64,000 bases of DNA from Geminicoccaceae bacterium (GTDB lineage Bacteria; Pseudomonadota; Alphaproteobacteria; Geminicoccales; Geminicoccaceae). A program made the position numbers and the translations under genes. The first letter of the stretch is position 1, and each line of letters starts with the position of its first letter. A model generated the notes under the pieces. It searched no databases. It worked only from the letters and a program-made list of their open reading frames with translations, and was not told where the DNA came from. The stretch lies in NCBI GenBank assembly GCA_020638465.1, contig JACKIM010000002.1, forward strand, positions 1,054,001 through 1,118,000, written 5' to 3'. This document shows positions 1 through 8,563 of this stretch, one piece after another.

Positions 1-723
1 GACACCGCTCACCCTGTTGATTCCGACATCGATGACGGTGGCACCTGGCCTGACCCATTCGCCACGCACCATCTCCGCCCGACCGACGGCGGCGACGAGG
101 ATCTCCGCACTGCGTGCGACTTCGGGAAGGTCACGCGTGCGGGAATGCGCGATGGTCACGGTACAATCGGCCGACAGCAACAAGGCCGCCATCGGTTTGC
201 CTACGATGTTGGACCTTCCAAGAATGACAGCCTTCCGGCCCGCAAGACCATCATCCCCCAGCGACTTTTTCAACATATGGAGACAGCCATAGGGTGTACA
301 CGGCACCAGCAGGTCGTCCGGAATCGAGCGTCCGGCCGAAAACAGCTTGCCCACATTCAGCGGATGAAACCCATCGACATCCTTCTTCGCATCGATAGCA
401 TCCAGCACCACCGCCTCGTCGATCTGTGGCGGTAGCGGTAGTTGGACAAGGATCCCGTGCACGGCTGGATCGGCGTTGAGCTGTCCTATGCGGTCGAGCA
501 ATTGCTGCGTGTCGGTCTCCACCGGCATCTCGATCAGGCCGCCATCCATTCCCACTTCGGCAGCATTCTTCGTTTTGGTGCGAACATAGGCCCGGCTCGC
601 CGGATTGTCGCCGACGATGATCACCCGCAAGGCCGGCTTCACCGTCATGCCCGCCACCTGCCCGACCAGTTCCCCGCGCAGCTCCGCCGCCATGGCCTTG
701 CCGTCGATCACCCGTGCCGTCAT
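1..723 (-). CDS. folD: Bifunctional methylenetetrahydrofolate dehydrogenase/cyclohydrolase FolD (C-terminus cut by window edge)
   Basis: Cytosolic one-carbon enzyme interconverting 5,10-methylene-THF and 10-formyl-THF with NADP. Reading the minus strand from the ATG at 723 gives MTARVIDGKAMAAELRGEL, then the substrate region with YVRTKTKNAAEVG (catalytic Lys in the YxxxK pattern), the GILVQLPLP motif, the DVDGFHPLNVGKL motif, the Rossmann segment VILGRSNIVGKPMA and the late motif GATVIDVGINR. All are family hallmarks in the right order. 241 codons are visible and the family is about 285-300 residues, so about 50 residues lie beyond base 1. There is no stop in the window. The identification is firm; nothing unusual is seen in the visible part. 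Confidence 0.96.
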   Translation of the reverse strand, partial: MTARVIDGKAMAAELRGELVGQVAGMTVKPALRVIIVGDNPASRAYVRTKTKNAAEVGMDGGLIEMPVETDTQQLLDRIGQLNADPAVHGILVQLPLPPQIDEAVVLDAIDAKKDVDGFHPLNVGKLFSAGRSIPDDLLVPCTPYGCLHMLKKSLGDDGLAGRKAVILGRSNIVGKPMAALLLSADCTVTIAHSRTRDLPEVARSAEILVAAVGRAEMVRGEWVRPGATVIDVGINRVSGV

Positions 724-868
724 GCGCCGCTCCCTTCGCTTGCCCGCAGACCATCCACTCGCGCTGTCCACGCCCGTCAGTGATCCCATAGGCCCGCGAA
801 CACAAGGATGACTTTGCCCAAAACGGCACCTTTGTCACAAATTCAGCGTCGCCGGTCGGGAGATATCC

Positions 869-1717
869 TCACTCGGCAGCCAGCGGCACCCCGGCATCGA
901 GCGTGTAATCGCGGTCATGCTTCAGCGCCGGCACCATCCTGCGCGCCTCGGCGACCTTCGCCAGATCGAGTTCTGCCGAGATGACACCCGGTTCCGGTCC
1001 CGCATCCGCCAGCACCTCTCCCCACGGGGCGACGATCAGCGAATGACCGTAGCGCTGCAGCTTGCCCTCGTCATCCTCGCCGCACTGGCCGTTGGCCAGC
1101 ACGAAGCAGCCGGTCTCGATGGCCCGTGAACGGGCCAGCACATGCCAGTGTGCGCTGCCCGTCTTGCGCGTGAACGCTGCCGGAATGGTCAGGATATGGG
1201 CACCAGCCTTCGCCAGGGTCCTGTACAGTCCGGGAAAGCGGATATCGTAGCAGATGGTCATGCCCACCCTCGCCTTGCCGATATCCGCCACGACTGCACG
1301 GTCGCCCGGCGACACCGCGTCGCTCTCGCGATAGCTTTCCTTGCCCGCCAGGTCGACATCGAACAGGTGGATCTTGTTGTAACGCGCGGCAATCGAACCA
1401 TCCGGCCCTATCATGAACGAGCGGTTGTTGATTCGCCCGTCCGGCGTGTCGATCGCCAGCGAGCCGCCCAGCAGCCAGACGTTGCATGCGGCCGCCAGCT
1501 CCTGCATCCGCCGCAGGACCGGATGGGAAGCCTCGTCGCGCGCGCCGAGTTCGTATCCGGTCCCCTTGCGACCGAAACACGTCCCGTATTCGGGAAAGGT
1601 GACAAGCTCGGCACCGGCGGCCGCTACCTCACCGATCCGCTCCTCAAGCCACGCCACAGTCGCCTGCTCGTCGAGCGTGGCATGATTCTGGATGCAGGCC
1701 ACTTTGATAGTCGTCAT
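869..1717 (-). CDS. Carbon-nitrogen hydrolase (nitrilase superfamily, Nit/omega-amidase type)
   Basis: 282-residue amidase of the nitrilase superfamily. The catalytic Glu-Lys-Cys triad is visible: E43 in TFPEYG, K115 in YNKIHLFDVD and C156 in MTICYDIRFPGLYR. The HLFDVD and CYDIRFPGLYR blocks are typical of the Nit1/Nit2 branch, which deaminates omega-amides such as alpha-ketoglutaramate or deaminated glutathione; the exact substrate is inferred. The start at 1717 is chosen because GGGGAGAG lies a few bases upstream and the fold begins directly with TIKVACIQ; a longer reading to 1813 adds 32 residues without family character. It lies downstream of a VOC gene on the same strand, about 126 bases away. 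Confidence 0.88.
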   Translation of the reverse strand: MTTIKVACIQNHATLDEQATVAWLEERIGEVAAAGAELVTFPEYGTCFGRKGTGYELGARDEASHPVLRRMQELAAACNVWLLGGSLAIDTPDGRINNRSFMIGPDGSIAARYNKIHLFDVDLAGKESYRESDAVSPGDRAVVADIGKARVGMTICYDIRFPGLYRTLAKAGAHILTIPAAFTRKTGSAHWHVLARSRAIETGCFVLANGQCGEDDEGKLQRYGHSLIVAPWGEVLADAGPEPGVISAELDLAKVAEARRMVPALKHDRDYTLDAGVPLAAE

Positions 1718-1843
1718 GTCTCTCTCCCCGGATATCGAAACCTGTAAAGAGAGGATAAGGGAAGTCTCCCCGGCGACCAAGGCCCGAAAGGCGGCTGCCC
1801 CAGCGGCGCTCACCTGGCGGGCTCCTTGCCCGCAGCTTCTGCT

Positions 1844-2284
1844 TCAGTCGGGCAGGCTGACCGCACCCTCATTGTCCAGCGGAAAGCCGGGATTCCAGGC
1901 GACCTCCCACAAATGCCCGTCGATATCCGTGAAATAGCCGCCATACCCGCCCCAGTCGAGATTTCGGGGCGTCTTGACAATGGTAGCGCCGGCAGCTTCG
2001 GCTTCCGCCATGATCCGGTCGACGTCCTCGCGGCTGCGCCCGTTATGCGCAATGGAAATACCGCGCCGGGCAGTCGCCGCCATTTCCTCGACGCCGGCAT
2101 CCAGTCCACAGTCTCTGACCAGTTCATCGTGGGGAAACAACCCCAATGCAATTGAACCACACTGGAAGAAAGAGATGCCATGCGCCTGTCGGACCGAACG
2201 CTTCCATCCGAGCCTTTCGAAAAATGCGGTGCTCCGGTCAAGGTCGCGGACACCGAGAGTAATGAGTGTGACGCGCTGCTCCAT
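1844..2284 (-). CDS. VOC-superfamily (glyoxalase/bleomycin-resistance fold) protein
   Basis: 146-residue protein with the vicinal-oxygen-chelate fold: two beta-alpha-beta-beta-beta modules starting with VTLITLGVRDLDRSTAFFERLGW and, near the C-terminus, GGYGGYFTDIDGHLWEVAWNP. The D-x-DGHLWEV ending is the usual second-module signature carrying a metal-ligand Glu. These proteins are often annotated as glyoxalase-like; the substrate cannot be told from sequence. The start at 2284 is supported by GAGGAGG six bases upstream. A longer reading would add five residues (MRRSL) that overlap this ribosome-binding site. It is transcribed away from the ABC permease genes at 2473. Confidence 0.85.
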   Translation of the reverse strand: MEQRVTLITLGVRDLDRSTAFFERLGWKRSVRQAHGISFFQCGSIALGLFPHDELVRDCGLDAGVEEMAATARRGISIAHNGRSREDVDRIMAEAEAAGATIVKTPRNLDWGGYGGYFTDIDGHLWEVAWNPGFPLDNEGAVSLPD

Positions 2285-2472
2285 CAATGACCTCCTCATG
2301 GCATGACTGTCATTCCGCGCCTCAAACTACCCGGTGAAAAGCTACAGTCCGACAACCTTCCGACCTTCGTCGACGGTTATCAGCCGGGGAACAAGCGGCT
2401 GCAACCATCGACAGTGCAGCAGGCCTGCGATATCCAGTCGGCAAATGCTTTCAGGGGAGGAAAGGCATCGTC

Positions 2473-3372
2473 ATGTCGACCTTTGACGGGGCCGTTGGCG
2501 GCTCGCGGTTCGGCGACCGCCATTTTCGTCACGCCATGGTCTGGCCCGCAGTTTTCGTCATCCTGCTGGTGGGGCTTTTTCCGGTCATCTACACGCTCGT
2601 CATCAGTTTCCAGAACATCAACATGTTCGAGGAGGACACGGGCTTTTCGGGATGGCTCAACTATGCGAGACTGGCGGGCGACGCGCGCTTCTGGCAGGCG
2701 TTGCTGCATACGATGATCTTTCTGATCATCGCCCTGCCGGTCGAGCTGGCTCTGGGAATGCTGCTGGCGCTGCTGTTCCTCGAACGCATGCCGGGCAAGC
2801 AGATTTTCATCTCCCTGCTGATCCTGCCGGTGGTCACTTCGCCGATCATCGCCGGAGCCGCCTGGCGGCTGCTGTTCGACAACCGTTTCGGCCCGGTCAA
2901 CGAGATCCTCGGCTGGATCACCGGCGAACCGCAGGCCATCTTGTGGCTGGTCAATCCGTCTTTCGTCTACCCTGCCATCCTGATCGCCGAAATCTGGCAA
3001 TGGACACCGTTCATGTTCCTTCTCCTGCTGGCAGGCCTCTCCAACGTCGATACCTCGCTGACCGAAGCGGCTGAACTCGACGGGGCCAATTTCTGGCAGA
3101 CATTCTGGTATGTGACCCTGCCCATCATCAGACCGGTGATGTGGATTGCCCTGCTGATCCGCGGGCTCGACCTTTTCCGCCTTTTCGATGTGGTATGGGC
3201 GCTGACCAGGGGCGGACCCGGTACGGCCACCGAAACGATCTCGATCTATGCCTATGTCGAGGGATTTCAGCAGTTCGAAACCAGCTACGCGGCGGCGATG
3301 GCCTTTGTCATCATCATCCTGCTGACCGTGGCGGTGATGGCCGCCCTCAATCGCATGGAGATCGACCGATGA
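2473..3372 (+). CDS. ABC transporter permease, sugar type (MalF/UgpA-like)
   Basis: 299-residue inner-membrane permease of the carbohydrate-uptake (CUT1) class, the first of a pair. A hydrophobic segment follows a short N-terminus (VWPAVFVILLVGLFPVIYTLVISF), then five more hydrophobic stretches. The cytoplasmic EAA loop that contacts the ATPase is present (EAAELDGANFWQTFWYVTLP). The ending GGPGTATETISIYAYVEGF is typical of MalF/UgpA-type subunits. Its stop overlaps the start of the next permease (ATGA), indicating translational coupling. No substrate-binding protein or ATPase gene is next to it, so the ligand is unknown and the ATPase must be encoded elsewhere. Confidence 0.9.
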   Translation: MSTFDGAVGGSRFGDRHFRHAMVWPAVFVILLVGLFPVIYTLVISFQNINMFEEDTGFSGWLNYARLAGDARFWQALLHTMIFLIIALPVELALGMLLALLFLERMPGKQIFISLLILPVVTSPIIAGAAWRLLFDNRFGPVNEILGWITGEPQAILWLVNPSFVYPAILIAEIWQWTPFMFLLLLAGLSNVDTSLTEAAELDGANFWQTFWYVTLPIIRPVMWIALLIRGLDLFRLFDVVWALTRGGPGTATETISIYAYVEGFQQFETSYAAAMAFVIIILLTVAVMAALNRMEIDR

Positions 3373-4190
3373 GGCGGAAATGGTGGTCGTTGCCGCTGCG
3401 CTACCTGCTGGCCTGCTTCGCCCTGCTGTTCTTCCTGTTCCCCATCTACTGGCTGGTGATGATCTCGTTCAAGACACCGGAGGAGATCTTCTCGAGCCCG
3501 CCCGTTTGGTGGCCGGCACAGGTCCAGTTTTCCAACTATCTGGTGTTGTTCAAGGATGGCGACGCGGAAACAGTGTGGAATTCACTGGTCATCGCCACGG
3601 TCAGTACGGCACTGGCGATGATGCTGGGCACCATGTGTGCCTACTCCATGGCGAGATTTCGGACAGGTGGGAAACATTTTTCGATGTGGGTCATCTCAAA
3701 TCGGATGATTCCGCCCATTGTAATCGTCTTTCCAGTATTCCTACTCTATGTGAAGCTGTCGCTGGTCGACACCTTTACCGGCCTGATCCTGCTCTACACG
3801 GCATTCAACCTGCCCTATGTCATCTGGATGATGCGCGGGTACATCAAGGATGTGCCGATCGAACTGGAGGAATCCGCTTTGGTGGACGGTTGTACCCGCT
3901 GGCAGACCTTCTTCAGAATTGTACTCCCGGTGGTACGCAGCGGCCTGTTCGCGACTGCCGTCTTCACCTTCGTCTTTGCCTGGAACGATTTCATCTTCGC
4001 CCTGGTCCTCACGCGTAACGAGGCGACCACCTTTCCCGTCCAGGTGACCCACTACTTCGGAGGACAATCCAACTTCTGGGCCAAGATCGCGGCCATGAGC
4101 ACGCTTGGCACTATCCCCATCTTCGTTGCTGTCGCCATGTTGCAGAAATTTCTCGTAAGGGGCGTTTCCATGGGAGCTGTGAAGGGATGA
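3369..4190 (+). CDS. ABC transporter permease, sugar type (MalG/UgpE-like)
   Basis: 273-residue partner permease of the MalG/UgpE type. It begins MRRKWWSLPLRYLLACFALL with a first membrane helix and the typical FPIYWLVMISFKTPEEIF motif. The EAA loop is EESALVDGCTRWQTFFRIVLP, followed by FVFAWNDFIFALVLT, a MalG-family signature. The start at 3369 overlaps the previous stop by four bases; a longer open frame to 3141 runs inside the previous gene and is not real. Its own stop overlaps the start of the phospholipase D-like gene in the same ATGA manner, so the three genes form one coupled unit. Confidence 0.9.
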   Translation: MRRKWWSLPLRYLLACFALLFFLFPIYWLVMISFKTPEEIFSSPPVWWPAQVQFSNYLVLFKDGDAETVWNSLVIATVSTALAMMLGTMCAYSMARFRTGGKHFSMWVISNRMIPPIVIVFPVFLLYVKLSLVDTFTGLILLYTAFNLPYVIWMMRGYIKDVPIELEESALVDGCTRWQTFFRIVLPVVRSGLFATAVFTFVFAWNDFIFALVLTRNEATTFPVQVTHYFGGQSNFWAKIAAMSTLGTIPIFVAVAMLQKFLVRGVSMGAVKG

Positions 4191-5773
4191 GCGAACCTCC
4201 CATCCTGCGGCCCGGCCACAACTGCATGGCCGTAGCCCGGGCAACACGTGCCGCCGTCCTCATCGACGGCGAAAACTATTTTCGCGCGCTGGCCCGTGCC
4301 CTTGCCCAGGCCAGGAGGAGCGTGTTCATCGTCGGCTGGGATATCCGTGCCGATCTCGTCCTCGAACAGGACGAACCGCAATGCGGCACTCTGGGGGAAA
4401 TTCTCCTGCGGCAGGTCGAGCGGGCACCCGACCTCGAGATTCATGTTCTCATCTGGGACTGGCTGATCACCTATTCGATCGAGCGCCAGCCATTGCCGGG
4501 CTGGCGGTTTTCCGTGGATCATCCGCGGCTGCGGCTCGAACTCGACGACCACCACCCGCTGGGCGGATCGCATCACGAGAAGATGGTCGTGATCGACGGC
4601 AGCCTTGCCTTTGTCGGCGGCCTCGACCTGGCGACCGGACGTTACGACACGCGTCTTCACCGGCCAGGCGACGATCTTCGCTCGGTGCAGGACGAGGAGC
4701 CGCCCAAGCCGTTCCACGACATGATGATGATGGTCGAGGGGCCGATTGCCGCCGAGGTCCAGACGATCGCCATGCAACGCTGGAAGAATGTCACCGAGCG
4801 CGACCCTGTATCCTGCAAAGAACATCGCCCGTTATGGGTTGACGTGGTCGAACCGCAATGGCGCGACGTGCTCTTCGCCGTGGCACGCACCCGCGCGCCC
4901 TACGGACAGACCGCGAAGACGGACGAGATCTCGGCACTGTGGCTCGACGCCGTGACATCGGCCCGTCATCACATCTATCTGGAAAACCAGTACCTGACCT
5001 ACCCGCAGGTCCGCGAGGCGCTGCGCAAGCGGCTGGAAGAGGTGCCGGGGCTCGTCGTTCTCATCGTCACCGGCGAGGTCTGTCAGGGCTTCCTCGAAAC
5101 GGCGGTGATGGACCTGGGGCGGCAGCGCTTCGCGCAGGCCCTGGCACCGTTCGCCGATCGCTGCCGGCTGGTCTACCCCGAAGTCGACGGACTGGGCATT
5201 ACTGTCCATTCGAAGATGCTGATTGTCGACGATCGCTTTCTCATGGTCGGTTCGGCCAACCTGGCGCGGCGGTCCATGGGCCTCGATTCGGAGACCAATC
5301 TCGCCTACGAGAGCATTGAAGCAGATGAGAATATCCGCCGCCTGAGACTTGATCTGATGGCCGAACATCTCGATTGCAGCATCGAGGAACTCGATGCCGA
5401 GGAGAAGGCGGGCGCCAGCCTCATCCAGATGGTCGATGCCCATGACAACGAACCGCGCCGGCTTCTGGGTCTTGGGATTGACCTGCCCGACCTGATCGAG
5501 GGGCTCGAACTTCCGGCCGATCTTGCCGATCCACCGGAGCCGCTGGTTTCCGGCGAAGTGCTCAAGGTGATCGGAACGCCCCGTGCACGCCGGCAGATGC
5601 GCGTCGTCATGGCCAGGCTTGCGGGTCTCCTCGGCATCGCCGGTGCCATTGTCAGCCTTACCCATTCGCATCTCATGACACCGTGGATATTACTGCCGTT
5701 GTCGGCCATGCTGTTTATGGCGTGGGTCGCCATCGAGCCTTTCCTGCGCAAGAAGCCGATGATCGCGAACTGA
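4187..5773 (+). CDS. Phospholipase D-like protein with two HKD motifs and C-terminal membrane hairpin
   Basis: 528-residue member of the phospholipase D superfamily. Both catalytic HxKx4D motifs are intact: H130 in HHEKMVVIDGSLAFVGG and H341 in VHSKMLIVDDRFLMVGSANL. The spacing and the ENQY block before the second motif resemble bacterial homologues of eukaryotic-type PLD rather than short nucleases. The C-terminal ~60 residues hold two hydrophobic stretches, so the enzyme is probably anchored in the inner membrane; no N-terminal signal is seen, so the catalytic part may face the cytoplasm. A role in phospholipid transphosphatidylation or head-group release is inferred. The start overlaps the upstream permease stop by four bases, an unusual pairing for this family. 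Confidence 0.88.
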   Translation: MSEPPILRPGHNCMAVARATRAAVLIDGENYFRALARALAQARRSVFIVGWDIRADLVLEQDEPQCGTLGEILLRQVERAPDLEIHVLIWDWLITYSIERQPLPGWRFSVDHPRLRLELDDHHPLGGSHHEKMVVIDGSLAFVGGLDLATGRYDTRLHRPGDDLRSVQDEEPPKPFHDMMMMVEGPIAAEVQTIAMQRWKNVTERDPVSCKEHRPLWVDVVEPQWRDVLFAVARTRAPYGQTAKTDEISALWLDAVTSARHHIYLENQYLTYPQVREALRKRLEEVPGLVVLIVTGEVCQGFLETAVMDLGRQRFAQALAPFADRCRLVYPEVDGLGITVHSKMLIVDDRFLMVGSANLARRSMGLDSETNLAYESIEADENIRRLRLDLMAEHLDCSIEELDAEEKAGASLIQMVDAHDNEPRRLLGLGIDLPDLIEGLELPADLADPPEPLVSGEVLKVIGTPRARRQMRVVMARLAGLLGIAGAIVSLTHSHLMTPWILLPLSAMLFMAWVAIEPFLRKKPMIAN

Positions 5774-5884
5774 GAGTCCATGGCCTTGAAAATACCGGCA
5801 TCTTTACAAGGCGAGCTACCCGTCCTACAGCGCAACCCTCCCCTGGACCCACCGTCATTCATTTCCTGAAAGCCCGCAGCAATC

Positions 5885-7069
5885 ATGTTCCAAGCCCCCG
5901 GTCGAATTTTCCTGCATACGCCCGGACCTACCAATATTCCCGACGATGTACTTCGCGCGATGCATCGTCCGGCCGAGGATTTTGCGTCGCCGGCATTCAC
6001 GACCACGGCACGCGGCTGCCTCGATGACCTGAAGAAGGTCTTTCGCACATCCGGCGAGGTCTTCTGCTTCATCTCCAACGGACACGGAGCCTGGGAGGTG
6101 CCGCTGGTCAATCTGCTCGAACCCGGCGATACCGTACTCGTACCGGTGACCGGGCGATTTTCCGATGCCTGGGCGCAGATGGCGGAGCGTCTGGGCCTCC
6201 ATGTCCGGACCACGCCGGCTGACTTGACCCGTGCCGTCGATCCGCAACAGGTGCGTGACGAAATCGAGGCTGATACGGAGCACGCGATCCGGGCCATACT
6301 GTGCGTCCATACCGAAACGGCTTCCGGCGCCCGGAACGATATTGCGGCCATTCGTCGGATCCTCGACGAGACCGGCCACCCTGCCCTGCTGGTGGTCGAC
6401 GCCATAGCCTCACTGGCTATTGAAAAATTCGACATGGACGGTTGGGGCGTGGATTGCGCCATGAGCGCGTCGCAAAAGGGCCTGATGATGCCGCCCGGCC
6501 TTGCCTTCCTCGCCTTCAACAACCGGGCGATGACGGTGGCGGAACGCTGCCGGCATCCGCGCCGGTACTGGGATCTGCAGTTCCGTCGAGGCGAACTGAG
6601 CTACATGTGGTTTCATGGAACGCCGCCCCTGCAGCAGGTATGGGGCCTGCGTGCGGCTCTCGACCGGGTGCTGGGCGAAGGCATCGACCGGGTGGTCGAG
6701 CGCCATCGGCGGCTGGCCGATGCCACCCGGGCGGCAGTGGTCCACTGGTCAAAGGCTGGTGCCTTGTCCTTCCAATGCCGGGATGCGACAGCGCGCGCCA
6801 ATGCCGTCACTGCCATTCGTGTGGCGGACGGTCACGATGTCGATGGCATGCGCCGGATGGCCAGTGAGCGGTACAACCTGATACTGGGCGGAGGACTTGG
6901 CGAGCTTGAGAAAAAGGTGTTCCGGATCGGTCATCTGGGGGATCTCAACGAGCCGATGATTCTCGGGGCGCTGGCGACCACCGAACTGGCCCTGCGCCGC
7001 TCCGGCATTCCCATCGAGCCGGGCGGTGTGGAGGCTGCCTTGTGCTCGCTGGAAGTCTCGGCGGGATAA
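5885..7069 (+). CDS. Class V PLP-dependent aminotransferase (serine/alanine-glyoxylate type)
   Basis: 394-residue aminotransferase of the serine-glyoxylate/alanine-glyoxylate branch. It opens with the family motif HTPGPTNIPDDVLRAM. SNGHGAWEVPL binds the cofactor phosphate, VVDAIASL supplies the pyridine-contacting Asp, and SQKGLMMPPGLAF carries the Schiff-base lysine K198. HRRLADATRAAV and the late RIGHLGDLNE block are also typical. Such enzymes move amino groups from serine or alanine to glyoxylate in C1/C2 metabolism; the actual donor is not resolvable. It stands alone: a 111-base gap follows the PLD gene and it converges on otsA. No strong ribosome-binding site precedes the ATG. Confidence 0.9.
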   Translation: MFQAPGRIFLHTPGPTNIPDDVLRAMHRPAEDFASPAFTTTARGCLDDLKKVFRTSGEVFCFISNGHGAWEVPLVNLLEPGDTVLVPVTGRFSDAWAQMAERLGLHVRTTPADLTRAVDPQQVRDEIEADTEHAIRAILCVHTETASGARNDIAAIRRILDETGHPALLVVDAIASLAIEKFDMDGWGVDCAMSASQKGLMMPPGLAFLAFNNRAMTVAERCRHPRRYWDLQFRRGELSYMWFHGTPPLQQVWGLRAALDRVLGEGIDRVVERHRRLADATRAAVVHWSKAGALSFQCRDATARANAVTAIRVADGHDVDGMRRMASERYNLILGGGLGELEKKVFRIGHLGDLNEPMILGALATTELALRRSGIPIEPGGVEAALCSLEVSAG

Positions 7070-7106
7070 TCGCAAGCTGGACGGCGTCGGGACCCTGGCG
7101 ATTCCG

Positions 7107-8522
7107 TCAGTTCGGCGCTGCCACCCCGTCTTCGCTGGCATCGCCCGTCTTGCGGCAGAGATCGCGAAGGAAGCGCTCCCGCCATGCATTGATGTCGTTC
7201 CGGCGTGTCGATTGCATCATGCGCTGCCACCGGTCCTGGCGTTCTGCGAGCGGCATGTTCAAGGCCGCGTGCAGCGTGTCCGCGACATGATAGACGTCAT
7301 ACGGGTTGACGATCAGCGCACCTTCGAGAATGCGCGCGCAACCGGCGAAACGCGAGAGCACCAGCACACCCGGATCGTCGGGATCCTGCGAGGCGACATA
7401 TTCTTCCGCAACGAGATTCATGCCATCGCGCAAGGGAGTGACGAGGCAGACCCGACTGATGCGGAAAAAGCCTGTCAGCACGCGGCGGGTATGGCTGCGG
7501 TTGATGTAACGGAGCGGTACCCAGTCTGACTCGCTGTAGGTGCCGTTGATATGGCCGCTCATCAGTTCGACCTGCTGGCGGATCTCGGTATATTCCGGCA
7601 CATCCTCTCGCGAGGGGGCAGAAATCTGCATGAGCACCATCTGACGGCGCAGGGCCGGATAATCCTGCAACAGCATTTCATAGGCTCGCAGGCGCTCGAT
7701 CAGCCCCTTGGTGTAGTCGAGGCGATCCACACCGATCATCAGCTTGCGGTCGCCGGGCAGCGTTGCGCGGACCCTGTCGGCATGCTTGCGGGCTTCGGCC
7801 GACCGTGACATGGCCATGACATCGTCGACATCGATGCCGATGGGATAGGTGCCAATCGTGAACTGTCTCCCCAGTGCCTCGACGGATGTGCCGCGCTTCA
7901 CCGTACCATTGAGCTCGTGTTCAATGTAGTGGCTGAATTCGCGCTGGTCCGTGCCAGTCTGGAACCCGATCAGGTCGTAATTGGCCATATCAGCGGACAA
8001 CTGGCGATGCCACGGTAGTGTCAGGTATATTTCCGGCGTGGGAAAGGGAATATGCAGAAAGAAGCCAATCCTTGTCGTCACGCCCAGACGGCGTAGCTCA
8101 GTGGCCATCGGTATCAACTGGTAGTCGTGGATCCAGATGACGTCATCGTGACGCAGAAGCGGGAACAGGGCCTCGGCAAAGCGCTGGTTGACCTTTCGAT
8201 AGGACGAATACCATTGATGCTCGAAACTGGCGAGATCGAGTCGGTAGTGAAACAGCGGCCACAGCGTTCGATTGGAAAAACCGCTGTAATAGGCTTCGAA
8301 ATCATCGGTATTCAGGTCGACAAGGCCATAAGTGACCTTGCCGGTACGAAAGACCTTCGGTTCTTCACGCGGATTCTCGCCCGTCTCGCCGCTCCAGCCA
8401 AACCACAGACCTCCGGTGTCCTTGAGGGCGGCATGCACACCTACCGCCAGACCGCCGGCCGAACTGACTTGGCGCGAGGTGATGGGGGTAACGCGATTGG
8501 ACACAACGACGAGACGGGACAG
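7107..8522 (-). CDS. otsA: Alpha,alpha-trehalose-phosphate synthase (UDP-forming) OtsA, apparent CTG start
   Basis: GT20 glycosyltransferase making trehalose-6-phosphate from UDP-glucose and glucose-6-phosphate. Family blocks include SAGGLAVGVHAAL, GLWFGWSGETG, WIHDYQLIPM, FFLHIPFPTPEIY, GVDRLDYTKGL and TPLRDGMNLVAEEYVA. The ordinary start nearest the N-terminus is the GTG at 8504, but this would cut through the first beta strand. In frame upstream the sequence reads L-S-R-L-V-V-V-S-N-R, matching the usual MSRLVVVSNR beginning, with CTG at 8520-8522 in the initiator place and AAGAGG eight bases before it. No ATG, GTG or TTG exists in that frame nearer than the preceding gene. It follows the GH15 gene on the same strand with 41 bases between. 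Confidence 0.9.
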   Translation of the reverse strand: MSRLVVVSNRVTPITSRQVSSAGGLAVGVHAALKDTGGLWFGWSGETGENPREEPKVFRTGKVTYGLVDLNTDDFEAYYSGFSNRTLWPLFHYRLDLASFEHQWYSSYRKVNQRFAEALFPLLRHDDVIWIHDYQLIPMATELRRLGVTTRIGFFLHIPFPTPEIYLTLPWHRQLSADMANYDLIGFQTGTDQREFSHYIEHELNGTVKRGTSVEALGRQFTIGTYPIGIDVDDVMAMSRSAEARKHADRVRATLPGDRKLMIGVDRLDYTKGLIERLRAYEMLLQDYPALRRQMVLMQISAPSREDVPEYTEIRQQVELMSGHINGTYSESDWVPLRYINRSHTRRVLTGFFRISRVCLVTPLRDGMNLVAEEYVASQDPDDPGVLVLSRFAGCARILEGALIVNPYDVYHVADTLHAALNMPLAERQDRWQRMMQSTRRNDINAWRERFLRDLCRKTGDASEDGVAAPN

Positions 8523-8563
8523 CGTATCTTCCTCTTGAACTTGGGGATGAAGAGTGTAGGGCT

